A DNA stretch of 64,000 nucleotides from Microbacterium horticulturae (GTDB lineage: Bacteria > Actinomycetota > Actinomycetes > Actinomycetales > Microbacteriaceae). Both the position numbers and the translations under genes were made by a program. Where the stretch lies: positions 2,046,001 to 2,110,000 of the forward strand of contig NZ_CP119108.1 in NCBI RefSeq assembly GCF_029094505.1, given 5' to 3'. Below are positions 54,304-64,000 of this stretch, in pieces (positions within the stretch are counted from its first letter, which is position 1; each line of letters starts with the position of its first letter). Below the pieces are notes generated by a model. It worked only from the letters and a program-made list of their open reading frames with translations, was not told the DNA's origin and did no database searches.

Positions 54304-55593
54304 TCAGACCAGCGGCTTCGTCTCCAGCTCGTTCTGACCGGCACTGACCGTCGCGAACGCGGTGTAGCCGTCGGCGGTCGCGCGCTCAAGGAGCCCCCTG
54401 AGGTTCTTCGTGCGCGTCTCCAGCCGCACGCGCGCACCGCCGGCGATCAGGCGGGCCTTGTGGGCTGCCAGCTCAGCGATCGGCACGTCCTTGTCGTGCA
54501 CGAGCACGACCGACTCGGCCGCGGTATCCACCCCCTGCTCGACGAGATCGACGATCCGCTCGAATCCGATCGAGAACCCGACCGCAGGCACGTCCTGCCC
54601 GAGGAAGCGGCCGATCATGCCGTCGTAGCGCCCGCCACCGCCGAGCGAATAGCTCACGCTCGGGTGCGACAGCTCGAAGATCGTGCCCGTGTAGTACCCC
54701 ATGCCGCGCACGAGGAACGGGTCGAACACGAGCGGCACCCCGCCCGGTCCGTCGCCCCCGGGGCGCGCCGCCGCCACTGCCTCACCGATGCCGACGAGGT
54801 GCGCGACCACGTCGTCGGGCGCGCCTTCGGGCAGCGCTTTGCGCACCTGTCCTTCGCCGAACGGGCGGAACTCGAGAGTCTGTGGACGTCGAAGGAACGC
54901 CTGGAACGCGTCGACGGCCGCAACGTCGGCTCCGCGCTCGCGCAGCTCGGCGGCGACGCCGTCGGGCCCGATCTTGTCGAGCTTGTCGATCGTGATGAGC
55001 ACACCCGGGCGGGTGTCTGGTGCGAAGCCGAAGTGCTCCAGCATCCAGTCGAGCAACCGGCGGTCGTTGATGCGGATGCCGCCGCCCTCGAGGCCCAGCG
55101 CGTCGAGTGTGTCGAGCGTCGCGACGGCCAGCTCGGCCTCGGCCCGCGCTGACGCGTCGCCGATGATGTCGATGTCACACTGCATGAACTGGCGGTAGCG
55201 GCCCTTCTGCGGTCGCTCTGCGCGCCACACCGGCGCGATCTGGATCGCGTGGAAGACACTCGGCAGTTCGCCACGATGGCTGGCGAAGAAACGCGCGAGC
55301 GGAACCGTGAGGTCATAGCGCAGCCCGAGATCGGTGAGCTGTGCCGGGTCGTCGGCCGCGGCGCGGATGGCTTCGGCGTCGAGCCCGCGGCGCAGGATGT
55401 TGTAGGCGAGCTTCTCGTTGTCACCGCCCACACCGGCGTGCAACCGGGCGTATTCCTCCATCACGGGCGTCTCGATCTCGTCGAACCCGTGCGCGCGATA
55501 GCGCTCGCGGATGACGGCGAGCACGCGCTCGCGGCGGGCCTTGTCGGCGGGGAGGAAGTCGCGCATGCCGCGCGGCGGATTCACGGTGGGCAC
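54304..55593 (-). CDS. hisS: Histidyl-tRNA synthetase
   Basis: 429 residues. Class II motifs: motif 1 GFDEIETPVMEEYARL near 36-51, motif 2 PVWRAERPQKGRYRQFMQCDIDIIG split near 119-142, and motif 3 VGFSIGFERIVDLVEQG near 330-346. His-binding signature VRGMGYYTGTIFEL near 292-305. The anticodon-binding domain is at the C-terminus. The mazG-like gene ends 5 bases upstream on the same strand, so the two are probably co-transcribed. Confidence 0.97.
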   Translation of the reverse strand: MPTVNPPRGMRDFLPADKARRERVLAVIRERYRAHGFDEIETPVMEEYARLHAGVGGDNEKLAYNILRRGLDAEAIRAAADDPAQLTDLGLRYDLTVPLARFFASHRGELPSVFHAIQIAPVWRAERPQKGRYRQFMQCDIDIIGDASARAEAELAVATLDTLDALGLEGGGIRINDRRLLDWMLEHFGFAPDTRPGVLITIDKLDKIGPDGVAAELRERGADVAAVDAFQAFLRRPQTLEFRPFGEGQVRKALPEGAPDDVVAHLVGIGEAVAAARPGGDGPGGVPLVFDPFLVRGMGYYTGTIFELSHPSVSYSLGGGGRYDGMIGRFLGQDVPAVGFSIGFERIVDLVEQGVDTAAESVVLVHDKDVPIAELAAHKARLIAGGARVRLETRTKNLRGLLERATADGYTAFATVSAGQNELETKPLV

Positions 55594-55598
55594 GACGG

Positions 55599-56267
55599 CT
55601 ATTCTTCCAGGTCGGCCTCGGCACGCCGTACATCGGCCTCAAGCGCTCGCAGCCGTTCGCGCAGCGCCCTCTCGGCATCCCACCCGTTCACACGGGCGTG
55701 AGCCACGAGCGCGAGCAGCGCATCACCGAGCTCCGCCTCGGTCTCAGGTTCCGCAGACGCCACGACCCGCGGCGCCTCGGCGACCTCGGCCGATCGACCG
55801 AGCAGCTTCTGCGCGAGGGCGAGCGACGGCATCCGCTGGCTCACGCCGTCGAGCACCGACCGGCGCTCGCGCTTCTCGACGGCCTTCGCGGCGTTCCACA
55901 GCACGAGCACCTCGTCGGGCGTGCGTGCGACGGCGTCGCCGAACACATGCGGATGCCGACGCACCATCTTCTGCTCGAGACCCGCCGCGACGTCGTCGAT
56001 GTCGAAGGGCTCCTCGGTGTCACGCGCGGCGATCTCGGCGTGGAACAGCACCTGCCAGAGCAGATCGCCGAGCTCTTCGCGCATGTCGTCTCGCGTGCCC
56101 GCTTCGACGGCGTCGATGAGCTCGGCGCTCTCCTCGACGAGGTATGGAACGAGGTCGCGATGGGTGATCTGCTGCGTCCACACGCAGCGGTCGCGCACCG
56201 CGTGCATGACCTCGGCGACCCGCCGGAGAGGGTCGGATGCCACGGGCCCCGGCTGCGGCATCCTCAT
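55599..56267 (-). CDS. mazG: MazG family nucleotide pyrophosphohydrolase
   Basis: 222 residues; ATG at 56267 overlaps the stop of the hydrolase gene (ATGA). The metal-binding EExxE and ExxD pattern is present in LVEESAELIDAVEAG and REELGDLLWQVLFHAEIA near 45-80; KMVRRHPHVFGDAV and VLWNAAKAVEKRER follow. MazG hydrolyses aberrant NTPs to NMPs. It precedes hisS. Confidence 0.94.
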   Translation of the reverse strand: MRMPQPGPVASDPLRRVAEVMHAVRDRCVWTQQITHRDLVPYLVEESAELIDAVEAGTRDDMREELGDLLWQVLFHAEIAARDTEEPFDIDDVAAGLEQKMVRRHPHVFGDAVARTPDEVLVLWNAAKAVEKRERRSVLDGVSQRMPSLALAQKLLGRSAEVAEAPRVVASAEPETEAELGDALLALVAHARVNGWDAERALRERLRALEADVRRAEADLEE

Positions 56268-57031
56268 TCCCCTTCCGACAGGAAATCGGCGATGGCCGCT
56301 CCCCATGCCCGGGTCTCGGCGAGCGTCCCGGCCACGGCGAAGCGCGAATCGGGGATCAGCTCGTGCAGCTGCTCGCCGGTGGAGACGGGATGCCCCGGGT
56401 CGTCGCTCCAGCTGAGGATCAGCGTGGGCACACCCAGCCCCCGGATAGCGTCCCGCGGAGGCAGGTCCGCCTCGGCGGCCCCCCGCAGCACCGTGGGCAG
56501 CAGCCGCTCGGAGACGCGGACCGGCAGCGGCGTATCAAGCTCGGCGAAGATCCCCTGCGCGGGCACGGCGGCCTGTGCGCGTTCGAGGGTGGCCAGGCCC
56601 TGCGTCTCGACGAGATCGGCCATCTGCCGATACATGTCGCCCTGGGCCGCGCGCGTCTCCCACGCCGTCGGGGGCGCCGTGAGCACAAGACGCGAGAAGC
56701 GATCGGGCCGGCGGACGGCGGCCGTCAGGATCGACCCGGTGCCCATCGAGCACCCGATCGCGGCCACCGGCGCATCGGGCTGCAGCTCATCGGTGAGCGC
56801 GAGGAAGTCGTCGGCGAGGCTCGTCCACGTGTAGGCGGCGGCCTCGAGCGGTCCCTCGGACGCGCCGTGCGCCGGCCAGTCCAGCCGCAGGAGCCGGAAA
56901 CCGGCCGCCACGATCGGCGCGAAGTCGAAGATGCCCGCGTCCTCCATCGTGCGGCCGTCGTTGGTGAGCCCGTGACCGAAGACGACGAGCGGCCCTTCGC
57001 CCTCGACCGTCGCTGCCATCTGCGTTGTCAT
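56264..57031 (-). CDS. Alpha/beta hydrolase
   Basis: 255 residues; ATG at 57031 overlaps the nhaA stop (ATGA). Oxyanion-hole region VVFGHGLTNDGRT near 16-28, nucleophile elbow AIGCSMGTGSIL near 91-102 with Ser 95, acid in LSWSDDPGHPVST near 212-224. A helical lid lies between. The usual late catalytic His is not obvious near the C-terminus apart from the His in DDPGHP, so activity is likely but its exact triad uncertain. Confidence 0.82.
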   Translation of the reverse strand: MTTQMAATVEGEGPLVVFGHGLTNDGRTMEDAGIFDFAPIVAAGFRLLRLDWPAHGASEGPLEAAAYTWTSLADDFLALTDELQPDAPVAAIGCSMGTGSILTAAVRRPDRFSRLVLTAPPTAWETRAAQGDMYRQMADLVETQGLATLERAQAAVPAQGIFAELDTPLPVRVSERLLPTVLRGAAEADLPPRDAIRGLGVPTLILSWSDDPGHPVSTGEQLHELIPDSRFAVAGTLAETRAWGAAIADFLSEGE

Positions 57032-58170
57032 GCCTGCTGCCTCCTGTGCGCTCGTGCACGCCACGATACGACCACCGCCGCCACGGCGAGAGCGGCGAGC
57101 GACCCGCACAACACACCGAGCACGGCCTGGTCGCGGATGTCCGGATCGGCGAGGAACGCAAGGTTCGCCAGCAGCAGCGAGACCGTGAACCCGATGCCGC
57201 CCAGCGTGCCCGCGGCGATCAGATCGGCAAAGTGGATGCGGTCGGCCGGAGCCAGACGCAGCAGCTTCTGCGCGATCGCGGCGGTGCCGGCGATGCCGAT
57301 GAGCTTGCCGACGGGCAATGCCAGCGCGATACCCCAGAACACCGGTGAGAGCGTGCCGGCACTCGGAATCGCCACGAGGGCCGCCGACAGCGCGAACAGC
57401 GGCAGCACGACTCCGTTCACCCACGGCTCGAGTACGTGGGCCGCCCGCATGCCGGGCCGCTGCGAGACGGCAAGACCCAGCAGCACGCCCGCGATCGTCG
57501 CGTGCACGCCAGAGGCGAGCATCACCGCCCACGCCGCGACCGCCACGACGATCATCACGGCGACGATCGACCGGCCGAAGCGGCCGCCCAGCGTGCGGCT
57601 GAGCACGCCGAACACCACGATGAGCACGAGCGCGAGCAGCAGCATCCCGAAGCTCACATCGTGGGCGAAGAGCACGGCGATGAACACGATACCGATGATG
57701 TCGTCGAGGATCGCGAGAGCCAGAAGGAACACACGTACCCGCGCGGGCAGGCCGCGCCCGACCACGGCCAGCACGCCCAGCGCGAAGGCGATGTCGGTCG
57801 CGGTCGGCACCGGCCAGCCCTGCCCCCACCCGGCGGGCGCGGCGATCAGCAGGTAGACGACGATCGGCGCCGCCACGCCGCCGGCCGCTGCGATGGCCGG
57901 CAGCAGCGCGTTGCGCGCCGACCGCAGCTGGCCGCTCGTGAGCTCGAACTGCAGTTCGACGGCGACCGTGAAGAAGAACACCGCGAGCAGCCCATCGGCG
58001 ATCCACTCCCCGACATCGAGATCGAAGGGCGTGTGCGGGATGCCGAGCGCGAAGTGCTGCACCCGGAAGACCGCGTCGGCCGCCGGCGAGTTCGCCAGCA
58101 GGATGCCGCAGGCCGCCGCGAGCAGCAGCAGGACCGCGGCCAGGCGGGGAGAACGCAAGGGGTGGGACAT
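57028..58170 (-). CDS. nhaA: Na+/H+ antiporter NhaA
   Basis: 380 residues from the ATG at 58170, which has GGAGG 5 bases upstream. About eleven membrane helices. The transport site is PTATDIAFALGVLAVVG near 124-140 followed by ALAILDDIIGIVFIA near 151-165, giving the Asp pair and the TD/AL crossing motif of NhaA. It uses the proton gradient to expel Na+ at alkaline pH. The frame extends upstream but has no coding character there. Confidence 0.95.
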   Translation of the reverse strand: MSHPLRSPRLAAVLLLLAAACGILLANSPAADAVFRVQHFALGIPHTPFDLDVGEWIADGLLAVFFFTVAVELQFELTSGQLRSARNALLPAIAAAGGVAAPIVVYLLIAAPAGWGQGWPVPTATDIAFALGVLAVVGRGLPARVRVFLLALAILDDIIGIVFIAVLFAHDVSFGMLLLALVLIVVFGVLSRTLGGRFGRSIVAVMIVVAVAAWAVMLASGVHATIAGVLLGLAVSQRPGMRAAHVLEPWVNGVVLPLFALSAALVAIPSAGTLSPVFWGIALALPVGKLIGIAGTAAIAQKLLRLAPADRIHFADLIAAGTLGGIGFTVSLLLANLAFLADPDIRDQAVLGVLCGSLAALAVAAVVVSWRARAHRRQQA

Positions 58171-58288
58171 ATAGCCTCCGTCATCGTCGACGCCGCACGC
58201 GCGACGCCCGCCGACCAGACTTCCCGGCACACCGGGGTCAATCGTAGCGGGCGTAACCACCTCACCGGGCCCGGCTAGCGTGGAGAGT

Positions 58289-60955
58289 ATGCGTGAACCC
58301 ACTCCCACCGAAGCGATCACCCTCGTCGGGCGGTCAGAACGCACGGACGACGTCCCCGAACGGATGCGCGCCGATGTGCGCCTGCTGGCGGGGCTCCTCG
58401 GCCAGGTCTTGCGCGAGAGCGGCTCGGAGGGCCTGTACGACGACGTCGAACGGCTGCGTATCGCCGCCCTCCGCGCGCGGACCGACGGCACGCAAGAGGC
58501 CTTCGACGACGCGGCCGGCATCGTCGAAGGGTTCAGCGTCACCCGGGCCGACGAGGTCGCCCGCGCTTTCACCTCGTACTTCCACCTCGTCAACCTGGCC
58601 GAAGAGCACCAGCGCGTGCGGGTGCTCCGCGAACGCGAGGGACGCCCCGACCGCGAAGACGCCGGCGACTCGCTGGCTGCGGCCTTCGTGCAGCTCGCCG
58701 CCGAGGTCGGCGACGACGAGGCCCGCCGGCATCTCGGGCGGCTGCGCTTCCACCCGGTGTTCACGGCGCACCCCACCGAGGCGCGGCGGCGGGCGGTGTC
58801 GACGAGCATCCGGCGTCTCGCCGGGCTTCTCGACTCACACGATGCCGCTGTCCCCGACGGAGCCGACAGCCGACGCGCACGGCGACGCATCCTGGAGGAG
58901 ATCGACACGCTCTGGCGCACCGCTCCCCTTCGCCCCGAGAAGCCGTCGCCGGTCGACGAGGTCACCGCCGTCACCGCGGTCTTCGACGAGACGCTGTTCA
59001 CCGGCGCACCGCACGTGTACCGTCGTGCCGACGACGCGCTGCAGGGCGAGTCGTCCGGCTGCACCGCTCCCGTGGTGCCGCCCTTCGTGCGACTGGGCAC
59101 GTGGGTGGGCGGCGACCGCGACGGCAACCCGTTCGTCACTGCGGCCGTCACTCGGCGCGCTGCCGAGGTCGCCTCCGAGCACGCCCTGGAGGCCTTGGAG
59201 CGCTCCGCCGCGCGTACCGGCCGAAGCCTCACCCTCGATGACACTCAGACCCCGCCGAGCGTCGAGGTCATGGCGCTGTGGGATCGCTACCGCGATCAGG
59301 ATGAGGATGCCGCGGCCCGCATCGCCCGGCACGCACCGGACGAGACCCACCGCCGCGTCGTCCTGCTCATCTCACAGCGCATCGCCGCCACGGCGACCCG
59401 ACACGCAGATCTGGCGTACGCGAGCCCCGACCAGTTGCTCGACGATCTGCGCATCGTGCAGCGGTCTCTGGTCGAGGGCGGTGCCGCGCGCGCCGCGTAC
59501 GGTCATCTGCAGCACCTCATCTGGCAGGTGGAGACCTTCGGGTTCCACCTGGCCGAACTCGAAGTGCGCCAGCACTCGGCCGTGCACGCGAAGGCGCTCG
59601 CCGAGTTGGATGCCGGCGGCGAGCTCGGCTCGCAGACCGAAGAGGTGCTGGCGACCTTCCGAGCCGTCGCGCACGTGCAGCGGCGCTTCGGACCGACGGC
59701 GGCCGGCCGCTACATAGTGTCGTTCACCCGCTCGGCCTCTGACCTGATCGCCGTGCACCGCCTCGCGGCTTACGCGGTCGGCGACGGACAGGACGCGCCC
59801 GTCCTCGATGTGATCCCGCTGTTCGAGACGTTCGCCGACCTGCAGGCGGCTCCGGCCATTCTCGACGAGGTCGTCCGCTCCCCCGAGTTCGCCGCGGCGC
59901 TGGAGCGCAACGGCGGGCGGCTCGAGGTCATGCTCGGCTACTCCGACTCGTCGAAGGACGTCGGCCCGGTCGCAGCGACGCTGGCCCTCTACGAGGCGCA
60001 GGAGCGCATCACCACCTGGGCGCGCAACGCCGGGCTGGAGGTCACTCTCTTCCACGGGCGCGGCGGCGCACTGGGTCGCGGCGGCGGCCCGGCCAACAGC
60101 GCGATCCTCGCGCAGCCGCCGCATTCGGTCGACGACCGGTTCAAGCTCACCGAGCAGGGCGAAGTGATCTTCGCGCGGTACGGCGAGCCGGCCATCGCCA
60201 TGCGGCACATCGAGCAGGTCGCCGCGGCGACGCTGCTCGCTTCGTCGCCGTCGGTGCAGACGCGCAACAGCGCCGCGGCCCGCCGCTTCGCCGACGTGGC
60301 GCAGACGATGGATGCGGCATCCCGCGACCGCTTCTTCACGCTCGTGCACGCCGACGGCTTCGCCTCGTGGTTCGCCACCGTGACGCCGATGCCCGAGATC
60401 GGTCGCCTCGCCCTCGGCTCGCGGCCCGCACGCCGCGGCCTGTCGGTCGACTCGCTCGACGACCTGCGGGCGATCCCCTGGGTGTTCTCGTGGTCGCAGG
60501 CGCGCATCAACCTCGCCGGATGGTTCGGGCTCGGCACCGCGCTGGAGGCGGTCGGAGACGTGCCGCTCCTGCGCGCCGCCTATCGGGAGTGGCCGCTGCT
60601 GCGCACGATGATCGACAACGTGGCGATGAGCATGGCCAAGACCGACGAGCGGATTGCACGCGGCTATCTCGCGCTCGGCGGGCGCGACGACCTCACCGAG
60701 CAGGTGCTGGCCGAGATGGCGCTCACGCGGCGCTGGATCACGATCGTGAAGGACGTGGACGCGCTCCTGGCCGACAAGCCGGTGCTGCAGCGCGCGGTCT
60801 CGCTGCGCGACCCCTACGTCGACGCGCTGTCGCTGCTGCAGCTGCGGGCTCTGCGCGCCCTGCGTACGGGAGGCGCCGAGACGGATCCCGAACTCGAGCG
60901 GCTCCTCCTGCTGACCGTCAACGGCGTCGCCGCAGGACTCCAGAACACCGGGTGA
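58289..60955 (+). CDS. ppc: Phosphoenolpyruvate carboxylase
   Basis: 888 residues from the ATG at 58289 after GGAGA; a GTG three codons earlier is possible. Catalytic His in VFTAHPTEARRR near 157-168, VGGDRDGNPFVT near 271-282, VMLGYSDSSKDVG near 548-560, FHGRGGALGRGGGP near 586-599 and the QNTG C-terminus required for activity and allostery. It carboxylates PEP with bicarbonate to oxaloacetate, the main anaplerotic route. Confidence 0.97.
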   Translation: MREPTPTEAITLVGRSERTDDVPERMRADVRLLAGLLGQVLRESGSEGLYDDVERLRIAALRARTDGTQEAFDDAAGIVEGFSVTRADEVARAFTSYFHLVNLAEEHQRVRVLREREGRPDREDAGDSLAAAFVQLAAEVGDDEARRHLGRLRFHPVFTAHPTEARRRAVSTSIRRLAGLLDSHDAAVPDGADSRRARRRILEEIDTLWRTAPLRPEKPSPVDEVTAVTAVFDETLFTGAPHVYRRADDALQGESSGCTAPVVPPFVRLGTWVGGDRDGNPFVTAAVTRRAAEVASEHALEALERSAARTGRSLTLDDTQTPPSVEVMALWDRYRDQDEDAAARIARHAPDETHRRVVLLISQRIAATATRHADLAYASPDQLLDDLRIVQRSLVEGGAARAAYGHLQHLIWQVETFGFHLAELEVRQHSAVHAKALAELDAGGELGSQTEEVLATFRAVAHVQRRFGPTAAGRYIVSFTRSASDLIAVHRLAAYAVGDGQDAPVLDVIPLFETFADLQAAPAILDEVVRSPEFAAALERNGGRLEVMLGYSDSSKDVGPVAATLALYEAQERITTWARNAGLEVTLFHGRGGALGRGGGPANSAILAQPPHSVDDRFKLTEQGEVIFARYGEPAIAMRHIEQVAAATLLASSPSVQTRNSAAARRFADVAQTMDAASRDRFFTLVHADGFASWFATVTPMPEIGRLALGSRPARRGLSVDSLDDLRAIPWVFSWSQARINLAGWFGLGTALEAVGDVPLLRAAYREWPLLRTMIDNVAMSMAKTDERIARGYLALGGRDDLTEQVLAEMALTRRWITIVKDVDALLADKPVLQRAVSLRDPYVDALSLLQLRALRALRTGGAETDPELERLLLLTVNGVAAGLQNTG

Positions 60956-60963
60956 TCCCGGCG

Positions 60964-60981
60964 GACCCGCCCCGGCGGGTC
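60964..60981. terminator. Bidirectional hairpin between ppc and the convergent gene
   Basis: GACCCGCC and GGCGGGTC are perfect 8-base arms around CC. The hairpin lies 9 bases after the ppc stop and touches the stop codon of the convergent gene. No T-tract. Confidence 0.6.
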
Positions 60982-61579
60982 AGTCCAGGCGCCGGTCGTC
61001 GGCGTGGCGGGCGAGGCTGCGCCCGTAGCGCTCGGTGAGCTGCACCATGAGGTCGGGCGTGGAGCGGTCGAGGCCGAACACGTAACCGGGAAAGTCGAGC
61101 TCCTGCTGGGCGTTCCAGATGTCTTCGTGGCGGTCCGGCGGCAGGATCTGCACGGGTTCGCCCACCGCCACCCACCCGATCGGCACGACGGTCGACGCCG
61201 CGAGGTGCGTGCGCAGGTGCACGACGGCGTTGATGCGCACTTCGCAGCCGTCGTCGATGTGCGCGCCGTTGAAGATCCGCGTCCCGGTCGCCAAGAACAC
61301 CTCCTGGCCGATCGTCGCCCCCGAGACGCTGGCCATCGGCCCCACGAGCGTGTGGTCTCCGATGTGCACGGGATTCGCCGCGGACGCCCGGATCAGCGCG
61401 TTCTCCATGACGATCACGCTCGCGCCGAGGGTGATCGGTCCGCCCTCGGCGGTGATGACGGCTCCGTGCAGCACCTGACATTCCGGGCCGATCGTGACGT
61501 CACCGCTGATCACCGCCGTCGGCGCCACGACGGCGCTCGCGTCGATCTTCGGACCCGCACCCACGTGTTCGAACAGCAT
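60980..61579 (-). CDS. Gamma-carbonic anhydrase-like hexapeptide-repeat protein
   Basis: 199 residues. Left-handed beta-helix of hexapeptide repeats from about residue 13 to 140: APTAVISGDVTIGPECQVLHGAVI split as repeated turns, then VHIGDHTLVGPMASVSGATIGQEVFLATG. His residues in VHIGDHT lie where zinc ligands sit in gamma-type enzymes, but other ligands are not certain. The C-terminal helix contains PDLMVQLTERYGRSLARH. It could be a carbonic anhydrase-like or acyltransferase-like protein. Confidence 0.8.
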   Translation of the reverse strand: MLFEHVGAGPKIDASAVVAPTAVISGDVTIGPECQVLHGAVITAEGGPITLGASVIVMENALIRASAANPVHIGDHTLVGPMASVSGATIGQEVFLATGTRIFNGAHIDDGCEVRINAVVHLRTHLAASTVVPIGWVAVGEPVQILPPDRHEDIWNAQQELDFPGYVFGLDRSTPDLMVQLTERYGRSLARHADDRRLD

Positions 61580-61631
61580 CCCTCGCCCCTTGTGTTACGA
61601 CGATCCGCGTGAGTCACAGAGTACCGCCGGG

Positions 61632-61637
61632 TAAAGT
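61632..61637 (+). promoter_or_regulatory. Possible -10 element of gdhA
   Basis: TAAAGT sits in the divergent region 54 bases before the gdhA GTG. The -35 position (GTGAGT, 17 bases upstream) is a poor match. Low-confidence candidate. Confidence 0.3.
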
Positions 61638-61639
61638 GA

Positions 61640-63049
<1,410 letters not shown>

Positions 63050-63062
63050 CCCCTCCTCGTCA

Positions 63063-63120
63063 CAGAGTGGCCGCGTTCCCCCGCCGATGAGATCGGCGCC
63101 GTGGAATCGCGGCCACTCTG
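63063..63120. terminator. Structured element between gdhA and mfd (hairpin with inner hairpin)
   Basis: CAGAGTGGCCGCG (63063-63075) and CGCGGCCACTCTG (63108-63120) are perfect 13-base arms. Their 32-base loop holds a second stem, GCCGAT/ATCGGC around GAG. It lies just after gdhA and before the convergent mfd end, so a bidirectional terminator is the simplest reading. The remaining gap to 63228 shows no gene. Confidence 0.6.
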
Positions 63121-63228
63121 CTGTGCGGGTGTGGATGCCGCGGCCCGCCGCATCCGGGATTTCAGTGCGCATCTGCTCGCCGTAGGCCGGGTGCCCGCCT
63201 GACGTGCCGCGGCCCGGCAACACGCGGG

Positions 63229-64000
63229 TCAGGATGCCGTCGACTCGGCCTTCTCTGTCACCGGCAACGGCCACAGCTGGTCCAGCAGCTGCCCCACCCA
63301 CGCGATGAGCTCACCGTCGGCGAGACGCTCGCCGTCGGCCGTGGGCAGCGGCACGACGACCGCCTCTCCCCCGGCGACGAGCTTGGCCTTCGGGTAGAGG
63401 CGCTGCAGCCGGACCCGCATCGAGTCGGGCAGGTTCGCGGGCGCGACGCGCAGGTTCGGTCCCATCGCCACCACGTCGGCCAGGCCCGAGCGCGCAGCGC
63501 GGCGGCGCAGACGCGCGACGGCGATCAGGCCCTCCGTCTCGGCCGGCAGCTCGCCGTACCGGTCGCGCAGTTCGTCGATCACGAGGTCGATCGCGTCGTC
63601 GGCGGCCGCCACAGCCGCGGCCGCCGACAGCTTCTGGTACGCCTCCAGGCGCAGCCGCTCGCTGTCGATGTAGGTCTCGGGGATGCGCGCCTGCACCGGC
63701 AATTCGAGCCGCAGCTCGGTGGGCCCCTCGGTCTCATCGCCGCGGAAGGCCGCGACAGCCTCGCCCACCATGCGCAGGTACAGGTCGAAACCCACCCCCG
63801 CGATGTGCCCGGCCTGCTCGGCGCCCAACAGGTTGCCCGCGCCGCGCAGCTCGAGGTCCTTCAGCGCGACCTGCATGCCCGATCCGAGGTCGTTGTTCAC
63901 CGCTATCGTCTCGAGCCGGTCGGCCGCGGTCTCTGACAGAGGCTTCATCTCGTCGTAGAGGAAGTACGCATACGCGCGCTCGCGCCCGCGGCCCACACGG
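63229..64000 (-). CDS. mfd: Transcription-repair coupling factor Mfd, C-terminal part (runs off window)
   Basis: The last 257 codons. GRGRERAYAYFLYDE belongs to helicase motif VI region; RLETIAVNNDLGSGMQVALKDLELRGAGNLLGAEQAGHI, broken here across residues 27-64, is the TRG motif that drives translocation on DNA. The C-terminal D7 domain has VQARIPETYIDSERLRLEAYQKLS and LRDRYGELPAETEGLI. Mfd removes RNA polymerase stalled at lesions and recruits UvrA. Confidence 0.97.
   Translation of the reverse strand, partial: RVGRGRERAYAYFLYDEMKPLSETAADRLETIAVNNDLGSGMQVALKDLELRGAGNLLGAEQAGHIAGVGFDLYLRMVGEAVAAFRGDETEGPTELRLELPVQARIPETYIDSERLRLEAYQKLSAAAAVAAADDAIDLVIDELRDRYGELPAETEGLIAVARLRRRAARSGLADVVAMGPNLRVAPANLPDSMRVRLQRLYPKAKLVAGGEAVVVPLPTADGERLADGELIAWVGQLLDQLWPLPVTEKAESTAS

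Noticed and set aside
56264..59244. Apparent fusions of the hydrolase and NhaA to long Arg/Ser-rich N-terminal regions
   Set aside because: High GC keeps shadow frames open. Proper starts with ribosome sites or overlaps are at 57031 and 58170.

Overview
The window is high-GC DNA, densely packed with genes on both strands. Gene content and order point to an actinobacterium of the family Microbacteriaceae, most likely Microbacterium or a close relative. Supporting signs are the DUF4307-greA, eno-ftsB-DUF501 and xseA-xseB-DUF4245 neighbourhoods, many GTG starts, frequent 4-base ATGA/GTGA overlaps, several probable leaderless transcripts, and a heavily repeated GGATGCCG word that I know as common in this genus. 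The genus is an inference; there is no rRNA in the window to confirm it.

Layout. 1-2266: start of a YafY/WYL-type regulator divergent from a VOC protein, a LysM-like lipoprotein and an SDR oxidoreductase. 2281-4607: a decayed accessory islet beside the 3' end of ychF. It holds a frameshifted gene, a truncated YdeI-like gene, a higBA toxin-antitoxin pair, a truncated VOC gene, and one strong plus one weak partial copy of the ychF 3' end. 4609-20676: housekeeping genes (ychF, HAD phosphatase, methyltransferase, DnaQ-like exonuclease, rmuC, glpX, fbaA, ispH, xseAB, beta-carbonic anhydrase, fumC) closed by a two-component system. 20747-32073: envelope and general genes (PhoH-family ATPase, class V aminotransferase, isoprenyl transferase, hemolysin III protein, greA, threonine deaminase, AI-2E family protein, HtpX-like protease with LemA).

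32156-43118 is mainly accessory: a lactone-oxidase/aldolase pair, a GT2-wecB-ABC-membrane group likely for surface polysaccharide, then a second AI-2E protein, a flavin amine oxidase and a QacA-type exporter divergent from a TetR repressor over a perfect 18-bp palindrome. An unusual tRNA with a class I body and UAA anticodon follows at 43209-43281. 43362-48598 holds NDH-2, a mycosin-like subtilase, DUF501, ftsB and eno. 48657-51491 is a translationally coupled four-gene cassette (GntR, DUF1648, CPBP protease, DUF1905-YdeI), all three effectors of which belong to families linked to peptide-toxin immunity. 51591-54250 has small regulator/VOC pairs and a membrane-protein/HTH operon behind paired TGTCAA inverted repeats. 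54304-64000 returns to core genes: hisS, mazG, a hydrolase, nhaA, ppc, a gamma-carbonic-anhydrase-like protein, gdhA and the 3' end of mfd.

Functionally the window carries much of central carbon metabolism (FBPase, aldolase, enolase, PEP carboxylase, fumarase, glutamate dehydrogenase), a respiratory NADH dehydrogenase, and isoprenoid/cell-wall lipid synthesis (IspH, prenyl transferase). It also carries DNA repair functions (Exo VII, RmuC, Mfd). The parts most worth following up are the four-gene immunity-like cassette, the odd tRNA, the TGTCAA-controlled operon, the ychF-end islet, and the over-represented GGATGCCG word. No CRISPR array, prophage, insertion sequence or origin was seen.
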